43,367 nt of DNA from Parcubacteria group bacterium GW2011_GWA2_40_23 (GTDB lineage Bacteria; Patescibacteriota; Patescibacteriia; UBA11705; JABHMO01), in the NCBI GenBank assembly GCA_000996245.1, contig LBYP01000009.1:1-43367 (forward strand). Direction: 5' to 3'. The position numbers and the translations under genes are program-made. Below, in pieces: positions 8,424 through 16,644 of the stretch; the stretch's first letter is position 1; the number at the start of each line of letters is the position of its first letter. The notes beneath the pieces are model-generated. The model saw nothing but the letters and a program-made list of their open reading frames with translations. It was not told where the DNA came from and did no database searches.

Positions 8424-8451
8424 TTGACAAAACATTGAATTATGGTAATCT
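8424..8451 (+). promoter_or_regulatory. Promoter of the GC-rich two-gene cassette
   Basis: TTGACA (8424-8429), 16-nt spacer, TAATCT (8446-8451) preceded by TGG, an extended -10. Divergent from the helicase promoter. Confidence 0.65.
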
Positions 8452-8500
8452 TGCGGTATCCTAAGTGGAAGTGCGTCTGACTCACAACTTGGAGGACTCC

Positions 8501-8857
8501 ATGGACATCAACCTCGAGCGCGACCAAGAAAAGTTGATCAAGCACTGCAACGTCGTCGGTACGGTCACCAAGCAGGAACAGCTCGGACCCAACCTCTGGG
8601 CCGTCACCCTGAACTTCGGACTGCTCGCAGACCTCTTCGGAAAGACTCCCTCCAGGCGGGTGTACTTCGACCAGCAGATCATGTTCAAGCTGGACAAGAA
8701 AGCCCCCACAACTGAAGGTTTCCAGATCATCATCCGCCACGCCTACTCATGCCGCAACCCAGAAAGGAAGTTCTTCATCCACATCGCCGCTGTCGCTATC
8801 CTCGAACGCAATGGGCGTCAGCAGTCCTTCAAGGCCGCCTGCTACAGCGGCCGCTAG
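8501..8857 (+). CDS. Hypothetical 118-residue protein of a GC-rich cassette
   Basis: Unrecognised soluble protein. The ATG at 8501 is chosen because GGAGG (8491-8495) sits at the right distance; the frame is open further upstream but without an SD. The protein mixes strand-like and charged segments (NLWAVTLNFGLLADLF, FQIIIRHAYSCRN, FFIHIAAVAILE) with no signal peptide or membrane segment and three Cys. Codons are strongly C-ending (GAC, AAC, CTC, ATC), opposite to the neighbouring AT-rich genes. It is the first gene of a two-gene unit with its own promoter and a perfect terminator. No function is proposed. Confidence 0.75.
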   Translation: MDINLERDQEKLIKHCNVVGTVTKQEQLGPNLWAVTLNFGLLADLFGKTPSRRVYFDQQIMFKLDKKAPTTEGFQIIIRHAYSCRNPERKFFIHIAAVAILERNGRQQSFKAACYSGR

Positions 8858-8884
8858 AACCCAGCAACTGAATCGAGGCTACAA

Positions 8885-9133
8885 ATGGCTACGCCAGATC
8901 CGTTCTGGGACAAACTGCTTGGTAGTGTTCTTCGGGTCGAAGCTGCCCCGATCGTCAAGTCCGAAGTACTCGCTCCCCTGGGAGAAGATGACTTCTGGAA
9001 TCAGATGGTCAAGCCCGAAGTGCCACCAGGACATCGGCTGGCCGAAATGGATAATGCACAGCTGACTCGACTCCAAGAGACCTGTGCCCGTTGGTCGCTG
9101 CTGCGTCACGTTGCGGCCAGCATGGTTTCCTGA
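8885..9133 (+). CDS. Hypothetical 82-residue protein of a GC-rich cassette
   Basis: Second gene of the cassette, 27 nt after the first, with a weaker GAGG SD about 8 nt before the ATG. The product begins MATPDPFWDKLLGSV, is acidic and Pro-rich in the middle (EVLAPLGEDDFWNQMVKPE) and ends in a helical segment. No membrane segment, Cys pair or known domain is seen. GC-rich codon use matches the first gene. Other plus-strand frames overlapping this interval lack an SD and are treated as shadows. Confidence 0.65.
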   Translation: MATPDPFWDKLLGSVLRVEAAPIVKSEVLAPLGEDDFWNQMVKPEVPPGHRLAEMDNAQLTRLQETCARWSLLRHVAASMVS

Positions 9134-9140
9134 CAATCCC

Positions 9141-9175
9141 GCCGCGAGCTCCTAGAGCTCGCGGCGTATTTTTTT
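9141..9175 (+). terminator. Terminator of the two-gene cassette
   Basis: Perfect 11-bp hairpin (arms 9141-9151 and 9155-9165, sequence GCCGCGAGCTC) followed by TATTTTTTT. Its T tract runs into the stop codon of the convergent minus-strand gene. Confidence 0.92.
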
Positions 9176-9932
9176 ATTCTTTTTCTTCTAATTTTACTAA
9201 ATCGCCATATTCTACCTCAAATCCTTCTGCATTCATTGGATTTCTAGCTTCTTTTTCTGCAGGCGAAGCCCCATGAAAAAATGGTAACCTCGCAATTTGA
9301 TGTTTTGGCCAATGCCACAAACTACGTTTCAATGCACTAACAACTGGATTCCCACGTTTATGTCTTATTCTTTGAGCAACATGCAACAAATGGTGCGCTA
9401 AGTCTTTGGTAAAATCCATTAAATTGCCTTGGTTTACTTGTACTTCAACATTATTCATAAATAACTTCACAGTAGAATCACTTAACGTCTGCGTCCGTGT
9501 GAATATTTCTTTTATACGATAATGTGGTAAATTCTTGGCAATTCTTCGAGTTATCTCGGTACTCCAAAATAAATTTCCTTTTTTAAATATTGGTTGATCG
9601 TCGACATTATTATCTAAAGAAACTTCAATTTCAACCCTTTCTGCTTCGTCTTCAGTCAAACCTCCTTTTTCTATCAACAACTTTTTGACCAATCTTTTAT
9701 CGATATTCAATGTAAAGTTAGTTACTTCAAATGAAAGATAATCCACCACCTCCAATTGCTGCTTAGATTGAGATGATCCAATCTTTTCACGAACAGCAGT
9801 CAAAGAAATATCGGCCACACCTTTATATTTGGCTAATTCCACAACTAATTGACCGGCTTCGCCAGAAGTTACGTCTCGATCAATATCTGGGAGTGAAATT
9901 ATTTGATTAGGTTGTTCTACTTTTGATAACAT
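9174..9932 (-). CDS. Hypothetical 252-residue protein, last gene of the gatC run
   Basis: Soluble, charged protein with no signal peptide or membrane segment; family not recognised. It has a KNLPHYRIKEIFTRTQ segment, a His-rich helix (LAHHLLHVAQRIRHKRG) and an acidic C-terminus. Unusually among the AT-rich genes it has an SD-like AGAGGAT about 7 nt before the ATG. It is 3 nt downstream of queH and ends on the T tract of the convergent cassette terminator. Confidence 0.7.
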   Translation of the reverse strand: MLSKVEQPNQIISLPDIDRDVTSGEAGQLVVELAKYKGVADISLTAVREKIGSSQSKQQLEVVDYLSFEVTNFTLNIDKRLVKKLLIEKGGLTEDEAERVEIEVSLDNNVDDQPIFKKGNLFWSTEITRRIAKNLPHYRIKEIFTRTQTLSDSTVKLFMNNVEVQVNQGNLMDFTKDLAHHLLHVAQRIRHKRGNPVVSALKRSLWHWPKHQIARLPFFHGASPAEKEARNPMNAEGFEVEYGDLVKLEEKE

Positions 9933-9935
9933 AAT

Positions 9936-10469
9936 TTATCCTCTTATTGAGAACTCACACCCGCAATAATTCTGCCTGTGGAAACCTTCTTCAGAACTTA
10001 TCTGACAAGACTTTTTATAACCTTCATTCTTGCGCCAAACAGTATCGATGAATTTCAGACCATAAAAATCCGCCAGTTCGTGACCAATACTATTAATCAC
10101 TTCCGCGTTTTTGTGCGGGCTGATAGTCAATGTTGTGGCAAAAGCTTCGAAATTTTCTTCTTTAGACTTTTGTGCCACTTCAGCTAAACGTTTTTGAAAA
10201 CATTTTTCGCAACGTTTTCCGCCCTCTGGTTCTTTTTCGTAACCGCGGACATTCTCTGACCATTCATCATGTTCATATTTACCAACGATAAGCGGAGTTT
10301 TAGTCTTAGCACAATATCGCTTCATCTCAGCAAGGCGCAAATTATATTCATCTTTTGGAAAAATATTGGGATTGTAAAAATAAACTGTGACTTCGTGTCC
10401 TTCATCTCTCAATTCTTTTACAACCTGAGCCCCGCACGGAGCGCAACAATCGTGTAACAAAACTTTCAT
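9936..10469 (-). CDS. queH: Epoxyqueuosine reductase QueH
   Basis: 177 residues, close to family size. QueH (former DUF208) reduces epoxyqueuosine to queuosine in tRNA and is the non-cobalamin alternative to QueG. Family features are visible: LLHDCCAPCG at the N-terminus (Cys 8, 9 and 12), YFYNPNIFPKDEY, a GKRCEKCF motif mid-protein, ATTLTISPHKN and the C-terminal YCGCEFS. These Cys residues are known to hold an iron-sulphur cluster and a redox pair. No other queuosine gene is visible in this window, so the cell may salvage precursors or encode the pathway elsewhere. No SD; spaced 3 nt from both neighbours. Confidence 0.92.
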   Translation of the reverse strand: MKVLLHDCCAPCGAQVVKELRDEGHEVTVYFYNPNIFPKDEYNLRLAEMKRYCAKTKTPLIVGKYEHDEWSENVRGYEKEPEGGKRCEKCFQKRLAEVAQKSKEENFEAFATTLTISPHKNAEVINSIGHELADFYGLKFIDTVWRKNEGYKKSCQISSEEGFHRQNYCGCEFSIRG

Positions 10470-10472
10470 AAA

Positions 10473-10982
10473 TTACTTTTGATCAATCCACTTAAAAGAG
10501 GCTATAATTTCATCGACCTGACTACGTCTAACTCTATTGGCTTCACTCGCATCTTGACTTCCAGCCCAACCCAGAACAAGACCTTCAAATTCACCTAAAT
10601 ACGTTGGGACCGGTCCCTCTGAAGCTTGAATCTTTTTCCACTGCACCACGGAATGGATGCTAATATTAAATAATGATTCCAATTCTTTGTTTTTAATGAA
10701 ACCATAGTCTATGGAATCGCTCTTGCCCAAATCGCCCCAGTCCAAAACTCTTTCTCCGCTGGCATAGCCTTCCCACTCTCCAGGAAACTTCAATTCAAAA
10801 CCATACTTTTTATTCGTGTATGGAATAAACTTGCGAGTTAAAGGATCTTCTGCTTTTTGAATTTGTGGTTCTTCTGCCTTAACCTTCTCGTCATTTGTTG
10901 GCAAAACAGTATTCGGCACTTGAGTAAATAAAGTACAGCCGGAGAGAACAACCAACAGCAAAGCGATTACTAAATAACGCAT
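10473..10982 (-). CDS. Lipoprotein with PsbP-like FPxxW motif
   Basis: 169 residues with a lipoprotein signal: a short hydrophobic stretch ending VVLSGC, lipid-anchored Cys at about residue 16. The mature part contains YGFELKFPGEWEGY, resembling the motif of PsbP-like or DUF1795-type surface proteins. Two proteins at 21939-22703 and 22784-23533 share the same kind of motif, so the window appears to encode a small family. Function unknown; expected at the outer face of the cytoplasmic membrane. Confidence 0.72.
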   Translation of the reverse strand: MRYLVIALLLVVLSGCTLFTQVPNTVLPTNDEKVKAEEPQIQKAEDPLTRKFIPYTNKKYGFELKFPGEWEGYASGERVLDWGDLGKSDSIDYGFIKNKELESLFNISIHSVVQWKKIQASEGPVPTYLGEFEGLVLGWAGSQDASEANRVRRSQVDEIIASFKWIDQK

Positions 10983-10996
10983 ACTTTTATAAATTA

Positions 10997-11398
10997 TTAA
11001 TCAAACAAACTTCCCCGCAAGCAATTAACCGCCGCATCATTTTTTGAACGATCGCACAGACCCAAATCGTCATAAGTATTTGTTAAATATGGACGACAAA
11101 ACCCCGCCGTCGCCGAACCATTTTTATAAGCGCAACTTTTATTGCACTCTTCATTAAAAGTACAAGGCTTCAATGCATCTTTAGCTTTAATCTCGCAAGT
11201 ATAGCCCGCCCCGTGCATAATTGACTCTCCCCTTTTTGCACATTTCTTACAATTCATTTCCTGACCCTTTTCATTATAACAAACAGAGTAACGAGTTCCA
11301 TTAGAACCCCTTTCTGAAGCGGCTTTCTGAGTAAAGTAAAAAACCAAAGCAACTATCACAACAATAAATAAAATAATGACTAAACTTTTTCGTCGCAT
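10997..11398 (-). CDS. Membrane-anchored Cys-rich protein
   Basis: 133 residues. An N-terminal anchor (SLVIILFIVVIVALVFYF) is followed by an exported domain with about ten Cys, including CYNEKGQEMNCKKC and CTFNEECNKSC. The Cys density suggests disulphides outside the membrane, or metal binding. No family recognised. It lies within the minus-strand run descending from gatC, 14 nt from its downstream neighbour and with no SD. Confidence 0.65.
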   Translation of the reverse strand: MRRKSLVIILFIVVIVALVFYFTQKAASERGSNGTRYSVCYNEKGQEMNCKKCAKRGESIMHGAGYTCEIKAKDALKPCTFNEECNKSCAYKNGSATAGFCRPYLTNTYDDLGLCDRSKNDAAVNCLRGSLFD

Positions 11399-11405
11399 AT
11401 TTTTA

Positions 11406-11750
11406 TTAGTGCATGTATGATTCCTTATAAAGCCAAGAACTGAAAGTAGTCACAATCGTATATATGACAGCCCCTAAAACAGCCGCCCACCACACCTGGA
11501 TATCAAAACCTTGAATATACTTGGCGACAAGAGCAAAGATGATTGCATTGATTACTAAGTTCGATAGACCCAGTGTTAAAATGTTAATGGGCCAAGTAAT
11601 GAGCTTGAGTATCATGCCCAAAACCGAGTTAACCAAACCAATAGCAATAACCAAAACCATCGCTATGTATAAACTTTCAACCTCAATTCCTGGAATAAAA
11701 TAACCGATAGCGAGTAACCCTATGGCATTAATAAGCCAACGCAGTATCAT
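11406..11750 (-). CDS. Phage holin family 4 / YvlD-like membrane protein
   Basis: About 114 residues with four hydrophobic helices and the family pattern WLINAIGLLAIGYFIPGIEV, then GLVNSVLG, LTLGLSNLVINAIIF and a short polar C-terminus. This matches the mycobacterial-type four-helix holin superfamily (PF04020, YvlD), common in cellular genomes with no phage nearby; the function in cells is unclear. I chose the third-codon ATG; the first ATG two codons upstream is equally possible. Confidence 0.8.
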   Translation of the reverse strand: MILRWLINAIGLLAIGYFIPGIEVESLYIAMVLVIAIGLVNSVLGMILKLITWPINILTLGLSNLVINAIIFALVAKYIQGFDIQVWWAAVLGAVIYTIVTTFSSWLYKESYMH

Positions 11751-11772
11751 GTACATAAAAATATATTATGAT

Positions 11773-12318
11773 TTATTTTTTCCCAACTTTTTTGGAGTCA
11801 CCTTCAATAATTCGCTCCACCCAACCATGCTCATCTAACAAATCCATAAATTCACGCACTTGGCGGGAAACCTTTTTGCGATTTACCAAATAAACAATTT
11901 TCACAACCCAATAATAAACAATAACGCAGACCACAATAAGATACAATAACCACCAGAGCCAGTTGTTGTGCAAAGACCAGAATCGGATATCGAGACGAAC
12001 ATTGTCATAAACGACATTACCGTATTTATCTTCAATACGTATTTTTATAACGTGTTCTCCCTGTGACAAAAAAATTTTTAGTGTTTCTGTTTCGTATGTT
12101 TCCCGTTCGTCGATTGTCCATTGGTATTTCAAATCCGTTGGAGGCAAATTGGCAGCAACAGAAAAAGAATAATTTTGCCAGCTGGTTTGTTCATATTTGA
12201 TATATGCCTCAACTAGGGGCAATGCTTGCTTTGTAGCTGCTTGAACTTTTTTTGCAGCCAAAGTCTGCGGCGCAAAAAGGACAAACGCTAAACAAAAAAT
12301 TGTAAATATTTTATTCAT
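11773..12318 (-). CDS. PKD-like domain surface protein with C-terminal membrane anchor
   Basis: 181 residues: signal peptide (KIFTIFCLAFVLFAPQTLAA), a single immunoglobulin-like PKD fold (PTDLKYQWTIDERE ... GEHVIKIRIEDKYGNVVYDNV), a transmembrane helix (WLWWLLYLIVVCVIVYYWVV) and a short basic cytoplasmic tail. It is a truncated relative of the next gene: both share the FWSxxNxWLW boundary between PKD domain and helix. Likely an adhesive or scaffold protein at the cell surface. Confidence 0.72.
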   Translation of the reverse strand: MNKIFTIFCLAFVLFAPQTLAAKKVQAATKQALPLVEAYIKYEQTSWQNYSFSVAANLPPTDLKYQWTIDERETYETETLKIFLSQGEHVIKIRIEDKYGNVVYDNVRLDIRFWSLHNNWLWWLLYLIVVCVIVYYWVVKIVYLVNRKKVSRQVREFMDLLDEHGWVERIIEGDSKKVGKK

Positions 12319-12321
12319 TAT

Positions 12322-13497
12322 CTAGCTTTCTTTTTTGTTTTTAGGTTCTTTCTTTATTCTCTTAGCAATTGTTCTTTCTTCCTCGACTATGGTTCGGTCG
12401 CAATGTTTAAAACTTGTTCCGAATAACACTACAGCCAAAGCAATTGCTAAAACAAATAACCACAACCAATAGTTATAAACAGACCAAAAATCGACTGTTA
12501 CTTTTACATTATCATAAAAATAGCTATCCCAGGGGCCTTTAACTTTTAGGGTGGCATAATAATCACCAGTTTTCTTAAAGGTATGTTGCCCATTTACTGT
12601 CCCCTCGCTACCATCGCCATAAGTCCAGACAAATTGTAAATTTTTAGTATCCAAGTCAGGTAAATTGGTCGAAAAAGAAAAATCAAAAGTATTCCAATTT
12701 ACTTGTTGAGCGTGAATATTTATTTGATTCAGCAAGGTTACCTGTGCTGATTGATAAAAGTCACTTACAATTTCTTTCTTGCCAATGTCAGGATCCTTAG
12801 TTTCCGTTGTTGCTGCTGGCTTTGTGACTGGCACAGTTTCTTTGACTGGAGCTTTTGTTTGAGCTGGCGCCTCCTTTTTCACTTCTTTTGGTGGCTCAAC
12901 TTTTGGAGGTTCAACCTTGGGTGCCTCTTTTTTACTCTTTGTTGGATCAAGTGGAAAAGCATCTAACAAATCATTGACACCGTCACCATCTGTATCCCAC
13001 TTCAATGGATCAGTACCGATACTATCTTCTGCAATATCCTTTAGGCCATCGCTATCATCATCATCGTCAACTTTATTTCCTATGCCATCACGATCAGTGT
13101 CAACATCAACATCATAAAGCGCTGCCAATAATTGGTTGTTCGATTCATTATTGTCGGCTGGATCAATGCCTTTTAATTCAAAATAAATCCGAAATGGATG
13201 ATCAGGCACAATAAAATCAACAAAAACTTCATCTTCAAAACTTTGAGCTGGTATGGAAACAGGTTTTTCGCCAATTATCTGGACGTCACGATAAAAAATA
13301 ACCGTACCCGAAGCATCCTCCGTCCCATAATTAGCGACAGCGACATAGATACGTTCCTTTGCACCACTGATAAAATTCTCATTATTGTCAGCAAAACGAA
13401 CAGAAGTCGGTTTTAAACCAAGGTCAACTGTAGCCAATGAAGCTTGAAAAGGAAAAATAAACAAGCAAAGAAATGCAAAGACCACGATTTTTTTCAT
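12322..13497 (-). CDS. Surface protein with CARDB-like, thrombospondin type 3 and PKD domains
   Basis: 391 residues. Order: signal peptide; a CARDB-like beta domain (about 25-125); calcium-binding thrombospondin type 3 repeats (DTDRDGIGNKVDDDDDSDG and DTDGDGVNDLLDAFPLDPT, about 130-190); a Pro/Lys/Glu-rich spacer with PPKVEPPKE repeats (about 190-240); a PKD domain (LQFVWTYGDGSEGTVNGQH, about 255-335); a transmembrane helix and a basic tail. It is expected to be anchored in the membrane and project outward, with calcium-stabilised repeats. The 3-nt gap to its shorter paralogue suggests duplication within the operon. Confidence 0.78.
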   Translation of the reverse strand: MKKIVVFAFLCLFIFPFQASLATVDLGLKPTSVRFADNNENFISGAKERIYVAVANYGTEDASGTVIFYRDVQIIGEKPVSIPAQSFEDEVFVDFIVPDHPFRIYFELKGIDPADNNESNNQLLAALYDVDVDTDRDGIGNKVDDDDDSDGLKDIAEDSIGTDPLKWDTDGDGVNDLLDAFPLDPTKSKKEAPKVEPPKVEPPKEVKKEAPAQTKAPVKETVPVTKPAATTETKDPDIGKKEIVSDFYQSAQVTLLNQINIHAQQVNWNTFDFSFSTNLPDLDTKNLQFVWTYGDGSEGTVNGQHTFKKTGDYYATLKVKGPWDSYFYDNVKVTVDFWSVYNYWLWLFVLAIALAVVLFGTSFKHCDRTIVEEERTIAKRIKKEPKNKKES

Positions 13498-13506
13498 ATT
13501 TATTTT

Positions 13507-13950
13507 TTATAAACAATCAAGCGTTTTTAAAGCTCTTTTAAATAAACTAATTACTTTTCTGGTTGAACCAGAATTTATCTCATATTTAACTTCGTGAACA
13601 ACCATATTCCGCACTTTATGTGCCCACCAAACATGTTTCAAGTCCGCATGCTTATACGTTGCAAATTGCAAACGTTCAGCCGTTGTCTTCCCAGGGAAAT
13701 TTAATATTGTTAATGCATGATCAAGCAATTTATCAGCTTCAATAATGGCCAATTTATAATTCATTTCATTCCCTTTTTTCAAAAGAAGGTCTTCAATCTG
13801 TTGCCATCGTTCCTTAAAAAACTTATGATCTATCTCCAAGCGATGTAAACGTCGTGATAGATAAAATGAAACCACAAACAAAGCGATCACTATTACAATG
13901 CCCACAATAACCGCCACATCAACTACTGAAAACTCCCATGTTAATTGCAT
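13507..13950 (-). CDS. Single-pass membrane protein, unrecognised
   Basis: 147 residues: an N-terminal membrane helix (VAVIVGIVIVIALFVVSFYL) followed by a helical cytoplasmic domain with EADKLLDHALTIL and VRNMVVHE segments, resembling small HEPN-like or DUF4145-like helical proteins but not assignable by eye. The ATG is 4 nt after gatA's stop codon and no SD is seen. It sits between gatA and the surface-protein genes. Confidence 0.65.
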   Translation of the reverse strand: MQLTWEFSVVDVAVIVGIVIVIALFVVSFYLSRRLHRLEIDHKFFKERWQQIEDLLLKKGNEMNYKLAIIEADKLLDHALTILNFPGKTTAERLQFATYKHADLKHVWWAHKVRNMVVHEVKYEINSGSTRKVISLFKRALKTLDCL

Positions 13951-13954
13951 GGTA

Positions 13955-15382
13955 TTATAATTTCTTTTCTAATTGCTCGGCTATGTTAAATAAGGTCGAC
14001 TCATCAAACTGTTTTCCGATTAGCTGCACCCCGACGGGTAACTTATTTACTAAACCTGCCGGCAAAGAAAGGGCGGGTAAGCCAGCCACGTTAACTGAAA
14101 CTGTAAAAACATCTGCTAAATACATGGTTAACGGATCATTGAACTTTTCACCTAAAGAAAAAGCAGTTGTGGGTGAGGTTGGAGTTAAAAGTAAATCAAC
14201 TTTTTTAAACACATCTTCAAAATCCTGCTGAATGAGGCGCCGAACCTGTTGCGCCTTTTTATAATAAGCATCGTAATAGCCAGAAGACAAAACATAAGTC
14301 CCAAGCATAATACGACGACGAACTTCATCACCCAAACCTTGCTGACGAGTTTTTAAGTACATTTCTAAAAGATTGGCCGATTCAGCACGATAACCATAAC
14401 GGACGCCATCAAAGCGAGCCATGTTTGATGAAACTTCAGCTGGAACTAAAACATAATAAATCGCTAACGCATATTTTGTCCGAGGCAAAGAAACCTCAAC
14501 GACTTCTGCGCCAAGTGCTTCTAACTTAGCCACGGCTTTTAAAACAAGCTCTTTTACTTCAGAATCCATGCCTTCGATAAAAAACTCTTTGGGTAAACCA
14601 ATTCTTTTCCCCTTGATGTCTTTATCTATATCTTCAAAAACATTGATTTTTTGTTTTCTTGTTGTTGAATCAAACTTGTCGATCCCAGCCAAGGCTTCAT
14701 AAACATAAGCTGAATCTTTGACTGTTTTACTGAGAACGCCAATTTGGTCAAAACTAGAAGCCATGGCAATTAAACCATGACGCGAGATTGATCCGTATGA
14801 TGGTTTAAAACCCACGACACCACAGAAAGATGCCGGCAATCGAACTGAACCACCAGTATCAGACCCCAAAGCAAACAATGCTTCGTGACTAGCAACTGCT
14901 ACAGTTGAACCACTAGATGTGCCCCCCGCGACACGAGTTAAATCGTGTGGATTTTTTGTTGATCCAAAGTATGACGTTTCCCCAGACGAGCCCATAGCAA
15001 ACTCGTCCATATTTGTTTTGCCGACTATGATTGAGCCAGCGGCTTTCAACTTTTCGACGACAGTGGCATCATAAGTAGCGATATAACTTTCTAAAATTTT
15101 AGACCCAGCACTACATTTAATGTCCTCAACTAAAATATTATCTTTCAACGCTACCGGGATGCCTTCTAAAATATTTAACTCTTGATGTGAGTTTTTAATT
15201 TTATTATCAACTTTTTCAGCTTGAGCTAAAGCTTGATCTTCAGTGATGGTAATAAAAGCATTTAATTTTTCATCTTGCTTACGAATAGAATCAAAACAAG
15301 CTTCTGTCAGTTCGACTGCCGAGAATTCTTTGTTTTTTAAGCCCCGATGAGCTTCTTCTATTGTGAGTTTATTTAACTGCAT
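13955..15382 (-). CDS. gatA: Aspartyl/glutamyl-tRNA(Asn/Gln) amidotransferase subunit A
   Basis: 475 residues, the normal length. GatA is the amidase subunit that releases ammonia from glutamine for transamidation of Glu-tRNA(Gln) or Asp-tRNA(Asn). The amidase signature triad is visible: Lys in GIPVALKDNI, Ser in the GGTSSGSTVAVAS motif and Ser in GSDTGGSVRLPASFCG. It directly abuts gatC upstream. gatB is not in the window and must lie elsewhere, which is common in CPR genomes. Confidence 0.96.
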   Translation of the reverse strand: MQLNKLTIEEAHRGLKNKEFSAVELTEACFDSIRKQDEKLNAFITITEDQALAQAEKVDNKIKNSHQELNILEGIPVALKDNILVEDIKCSAGSKILESYIATYDATVVEKLKAAGSIIVGKTNMDEFAMGSSGETSYFGSTKNPHDLTRVAGGTSSGSTVAVASHEALFALGSDTGGSVRLPASFCGVVGFKPSYGSISRHGLIAMASSFDQIGVLSKTVKDSAYVYEALAGIDKFDSTTRKQKINVFEDIDKDIKGKRIGLPKEFFIEGMDSEVKELVLKAVAKLEALGAEVVEVSLPRTKYALAIYYVLVPAEVSSNMARFDGVRYGYRAESANLLEMYLKTRQQGLGDEVRRRIMLGTYVLSSGYYDAYYKKAQQVRRLIQQDFEDVFKKVDLLLTPTSPTTAFSLGEKFNDPLTMYLADVFTVSVNVAGLPALSLPAGLVNKLPVGVQLIGKQFDESTLFNIAEQLEKKL

Positions 15383-15676
15383 TTATTTATGCTCAAAAAC
15401 TTTTTTAACTTTAATTTGACGTTTTTCTAAATCCGGAACCTCGGCTAAAACTTTTTCCTGAGAAAAACATTGTTTAACAACATCTGGTCGCAGAACATCA
15501 ATAGCGCCACTAACCTGAGACAATGGTTCAATGTTCTTGGTGTCAATCTCATTTAACTTATCGACATACTCCAAAATAGAAGAAAGTTGTTCAGCATACT
15601 TTTCTTTTTCTTCTTCTGAAATATCTAATTTAGCCAAATTAGCTAAATGCTCGATTTGCGCTTTGTCTAATTTCAT
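15383..15676 (-). CDS. gatC: Aspartyl/glutamyl-tRNA amidotransferase subunit C
   Basis: 97 residues, typical for GatC, the small linker that clasps GatA and GatB. The diagnostic N-terminus (IEHLANLAKLDISEEEK) and the EPLSQVSGAIDVLRPD stretch match the family. It is the first gene of the long minus-strand run, with its ATG 11 nt after a consensus -10 box and no SD. Confidence 0.95.
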   Translation of the reverse strand: MKLDKAQIEHLANLAKLDISEEEKEKYAEQLSSILEYVDKLNEIDTKNIEPLSQVSGAIDVLRPDVVKQCFSQEKVLAEVPDLEKRQIKVKKVFEHK

Positions 15677-15687
15677 AAATCAAGTAA

Positions 15688-15716
15688 ATTATAGCAAAAA
15701 ATAACACTTCTCACAA
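15688..15716 (-). promoter_or_regulatory. Promoter of the gatC run
   Basis: Minus-strand TTGTGA (15711-15716), 17-nt spacer ending TGC, TATAAT (15688-15693). The hexamer ends 11 nt before the gatC ATG, so the leader should be about 4-5 nt. Confidence 0.75.
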
Positions 15717-15746
15717 TTTTATAGTAATTTCTTATTTACAAAAAAT

Positions 15747-15775
15747 TTGCCTACCCAAATCTAAAGTGCTAACGT
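15747..15775 (+). promoter_or_regulatory. Promoter of the zinc-ribbon-like cassette
   Basis: TTGCCT (15747-15752), 17-nt spacer, TAACGT (15770-15775). Divergent from the gatC promoter. Confidence 0.5.
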
Positions 15776-15805
15776 TTTATCAGACAATCTCGTTTGAGGC
15801 AGACT

Positions 15806-16045
15806 ATGGCTTGTGCAATCTGTCAACACGCTGATCGAAGCTACGACGAGAGACCATTCCGACCGCCAAACGGCAGTGTACACGACCTGACTTACCGTTG
15901 CACCTGTGGCCAAAGATGGTGGCAGTACAACGATTACTACCACCTCTGGAGCAGGGTTGAAGATGACGCTACCTGGGACAACATCCGTGGCGGTTGCCAC
16001 AAACCGGTCGCCATCGGCAACCCGAGTCGAAACTTGAATCCCTAG
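15806..16045 (+). CDS. 79-residue Cys-containing protein of a GC-rich cassette
   Basis: The ATG at 15806 follows TTGAGG with 6-nt spacing; an upstream in-frame ATG has no SD. The product starts MACAICQHADRSYDERPFRPP and contains a second pair in YRCTCGQRWWQY, then a later single Cys. CxxC plus CxC with Trp/Tyr-rich surroundings suggests a small zinc-ribbon-like fold. GC-rich codons, own promoter and own terminator. Family not recognised. Confidence 0.7.
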   Translation: MACAICQHADRSYDERPFRPPNGSVHDLTYRCTCGQRWWQYNDYYHLWSRVEDDATWDNIRGGCHKPVAIGNPSRNLNP

Positions 16046-16052
16046 TCCGAAC

Positions 16053-16087
16053 AAAGCTGGTTCTTTCACGAGGAACCGGCTTTTTAA
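16053..16087 (+). terminator. Terminator of the zinc-ribbon-like cassette
   Basis: Arms AAAGCTGGTTC (16053-16063) and GAACCGGCTTT (16073-16083), one G-U pair, then a T-rich end. Confidence 0.85.
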
Positions 16088-16114
16088 TTTAAAATAACTG
16101 AAAAAAACTCGGCA

Positions 16115-16143
16115 TTGACAAAATAGATAAAATATCCTATTAT
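16115..16143 (+). promoter_or_regulatory. Promoter of the membrane-protein cassette
   Basis: TTGACA (16115-16120), 17-nt spacer, TATTAT (16138-16143). The first in-frame ATG overlaps this -10 box, so translation must start at the later ATG. Confidence 0.8.
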
Positions 16144-16174
16144 GAAAGGTCCACTAAGCGCCCGGAGGTTTACC

Positions 16175-16600
16175 ATGGACGCCAATCGCTGGATCGATCT
16201 GAAGTTGCACAAATCTCTCGAGTTCTTCTTCTTTGTCGGTAGCCTGGCCTGGACGGTGTATAGCTTTATCACCTTCATTCTGGTGTTCAAAGGCTCTTGC
16301 ACCCTCCAGGAATACAGCGCGGTCAACACGTTCTATTGGCCGACCGTCCTGCTGTACGCCTCGGCGCGCAAACTCACGCGTGCTCTGGCTCCTGGCGAGA
16401 TTCCGCACCGGAAGACCGAACTCATCATGGTCTTCTGGATGTTCGTGGGGCTCGTCGCTATGGGCATCACCCTCATGAATCGACGGGACATGATGCCTCT
16501 CATGCAGGAGTTAGGTGTTCTGTACCTGATCCTGCTCGGTATCTTGATCGGCGGCAAAGCCCTGGAAAAGATGGCCGAAGCCGTCTTCGGCAAACGCTGA
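16175..16600 (+). CDS. Three-helix membrane protein of a GC-rich cassette
   Basis: 141 residues starting at the ATG preceded by GGAGG (16164-16168). Three or four hydrophobic helices are visible: FFFFVGSLAWTVYSFITFILVF, a middle stretch at TELIMVFWMFVGLVAMGITLM, and LGVLYLILLGILIGG, with a basic loop (RKLTRALAPGEIPHRK). No conserved catalytic motif; family not recognised. The promoter, SD and a perfect terminator make this the cleanest of the cassettes. Codons are strongly C/G-ending (CTG, GTC, ATC). Confidence 0.8.
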   Translation: MDANRWIDLKLHKSLEFFFFVGSLAWTVYSFITFILVFKGSCTLQEYSAVNTFYWPTVLLYASARKLTRALAPGEIPHRKTELIMVFWMFVGLVAMGITLMNRRDMMPLMQELGVLYLILLGILIGGKALEKMAEAVFGKR

Positions 16601-16606
16601 ACAGTC

Positions 16607-16643
16607 CCGGCGCACCTACCTGTAGGTGCGCCGGCTATTTTTT
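16607..16643 (+). terminator. Terminator of the membrane-protein cassette
   Basis: Perfect 12-bp hairpin, arms CCGGCGCACCTA and TAGGTGCGCCGG around CCTG, followed by a T tract. Confidence 0.93.
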
Positions 16644-16644
16644 A

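Noticed and set aside
8811-9276. Alternative plus and minus frames over the two-gene cassette
   Set aside because: They lack SD sites and overlap the two frames that have SD, matching codon bias and the shared terminator.
11406-11750. Prophage indicated by a holin-like gene
   Set aside because: The YvlD/holin-4 family is common in bacterial chromosomes; no other phage structural, lysis or integrase genes are present. The BRO-N protein is far away and also common as a stand-alone CPR gene.
16142-16174. Upstream ATG extension of the cassette membrane protein
   Set aside because: That ATG overlaps the -10 box TATTAT, so it would not be on the transcript; the later ATG has a GGAGG at the correct distance.
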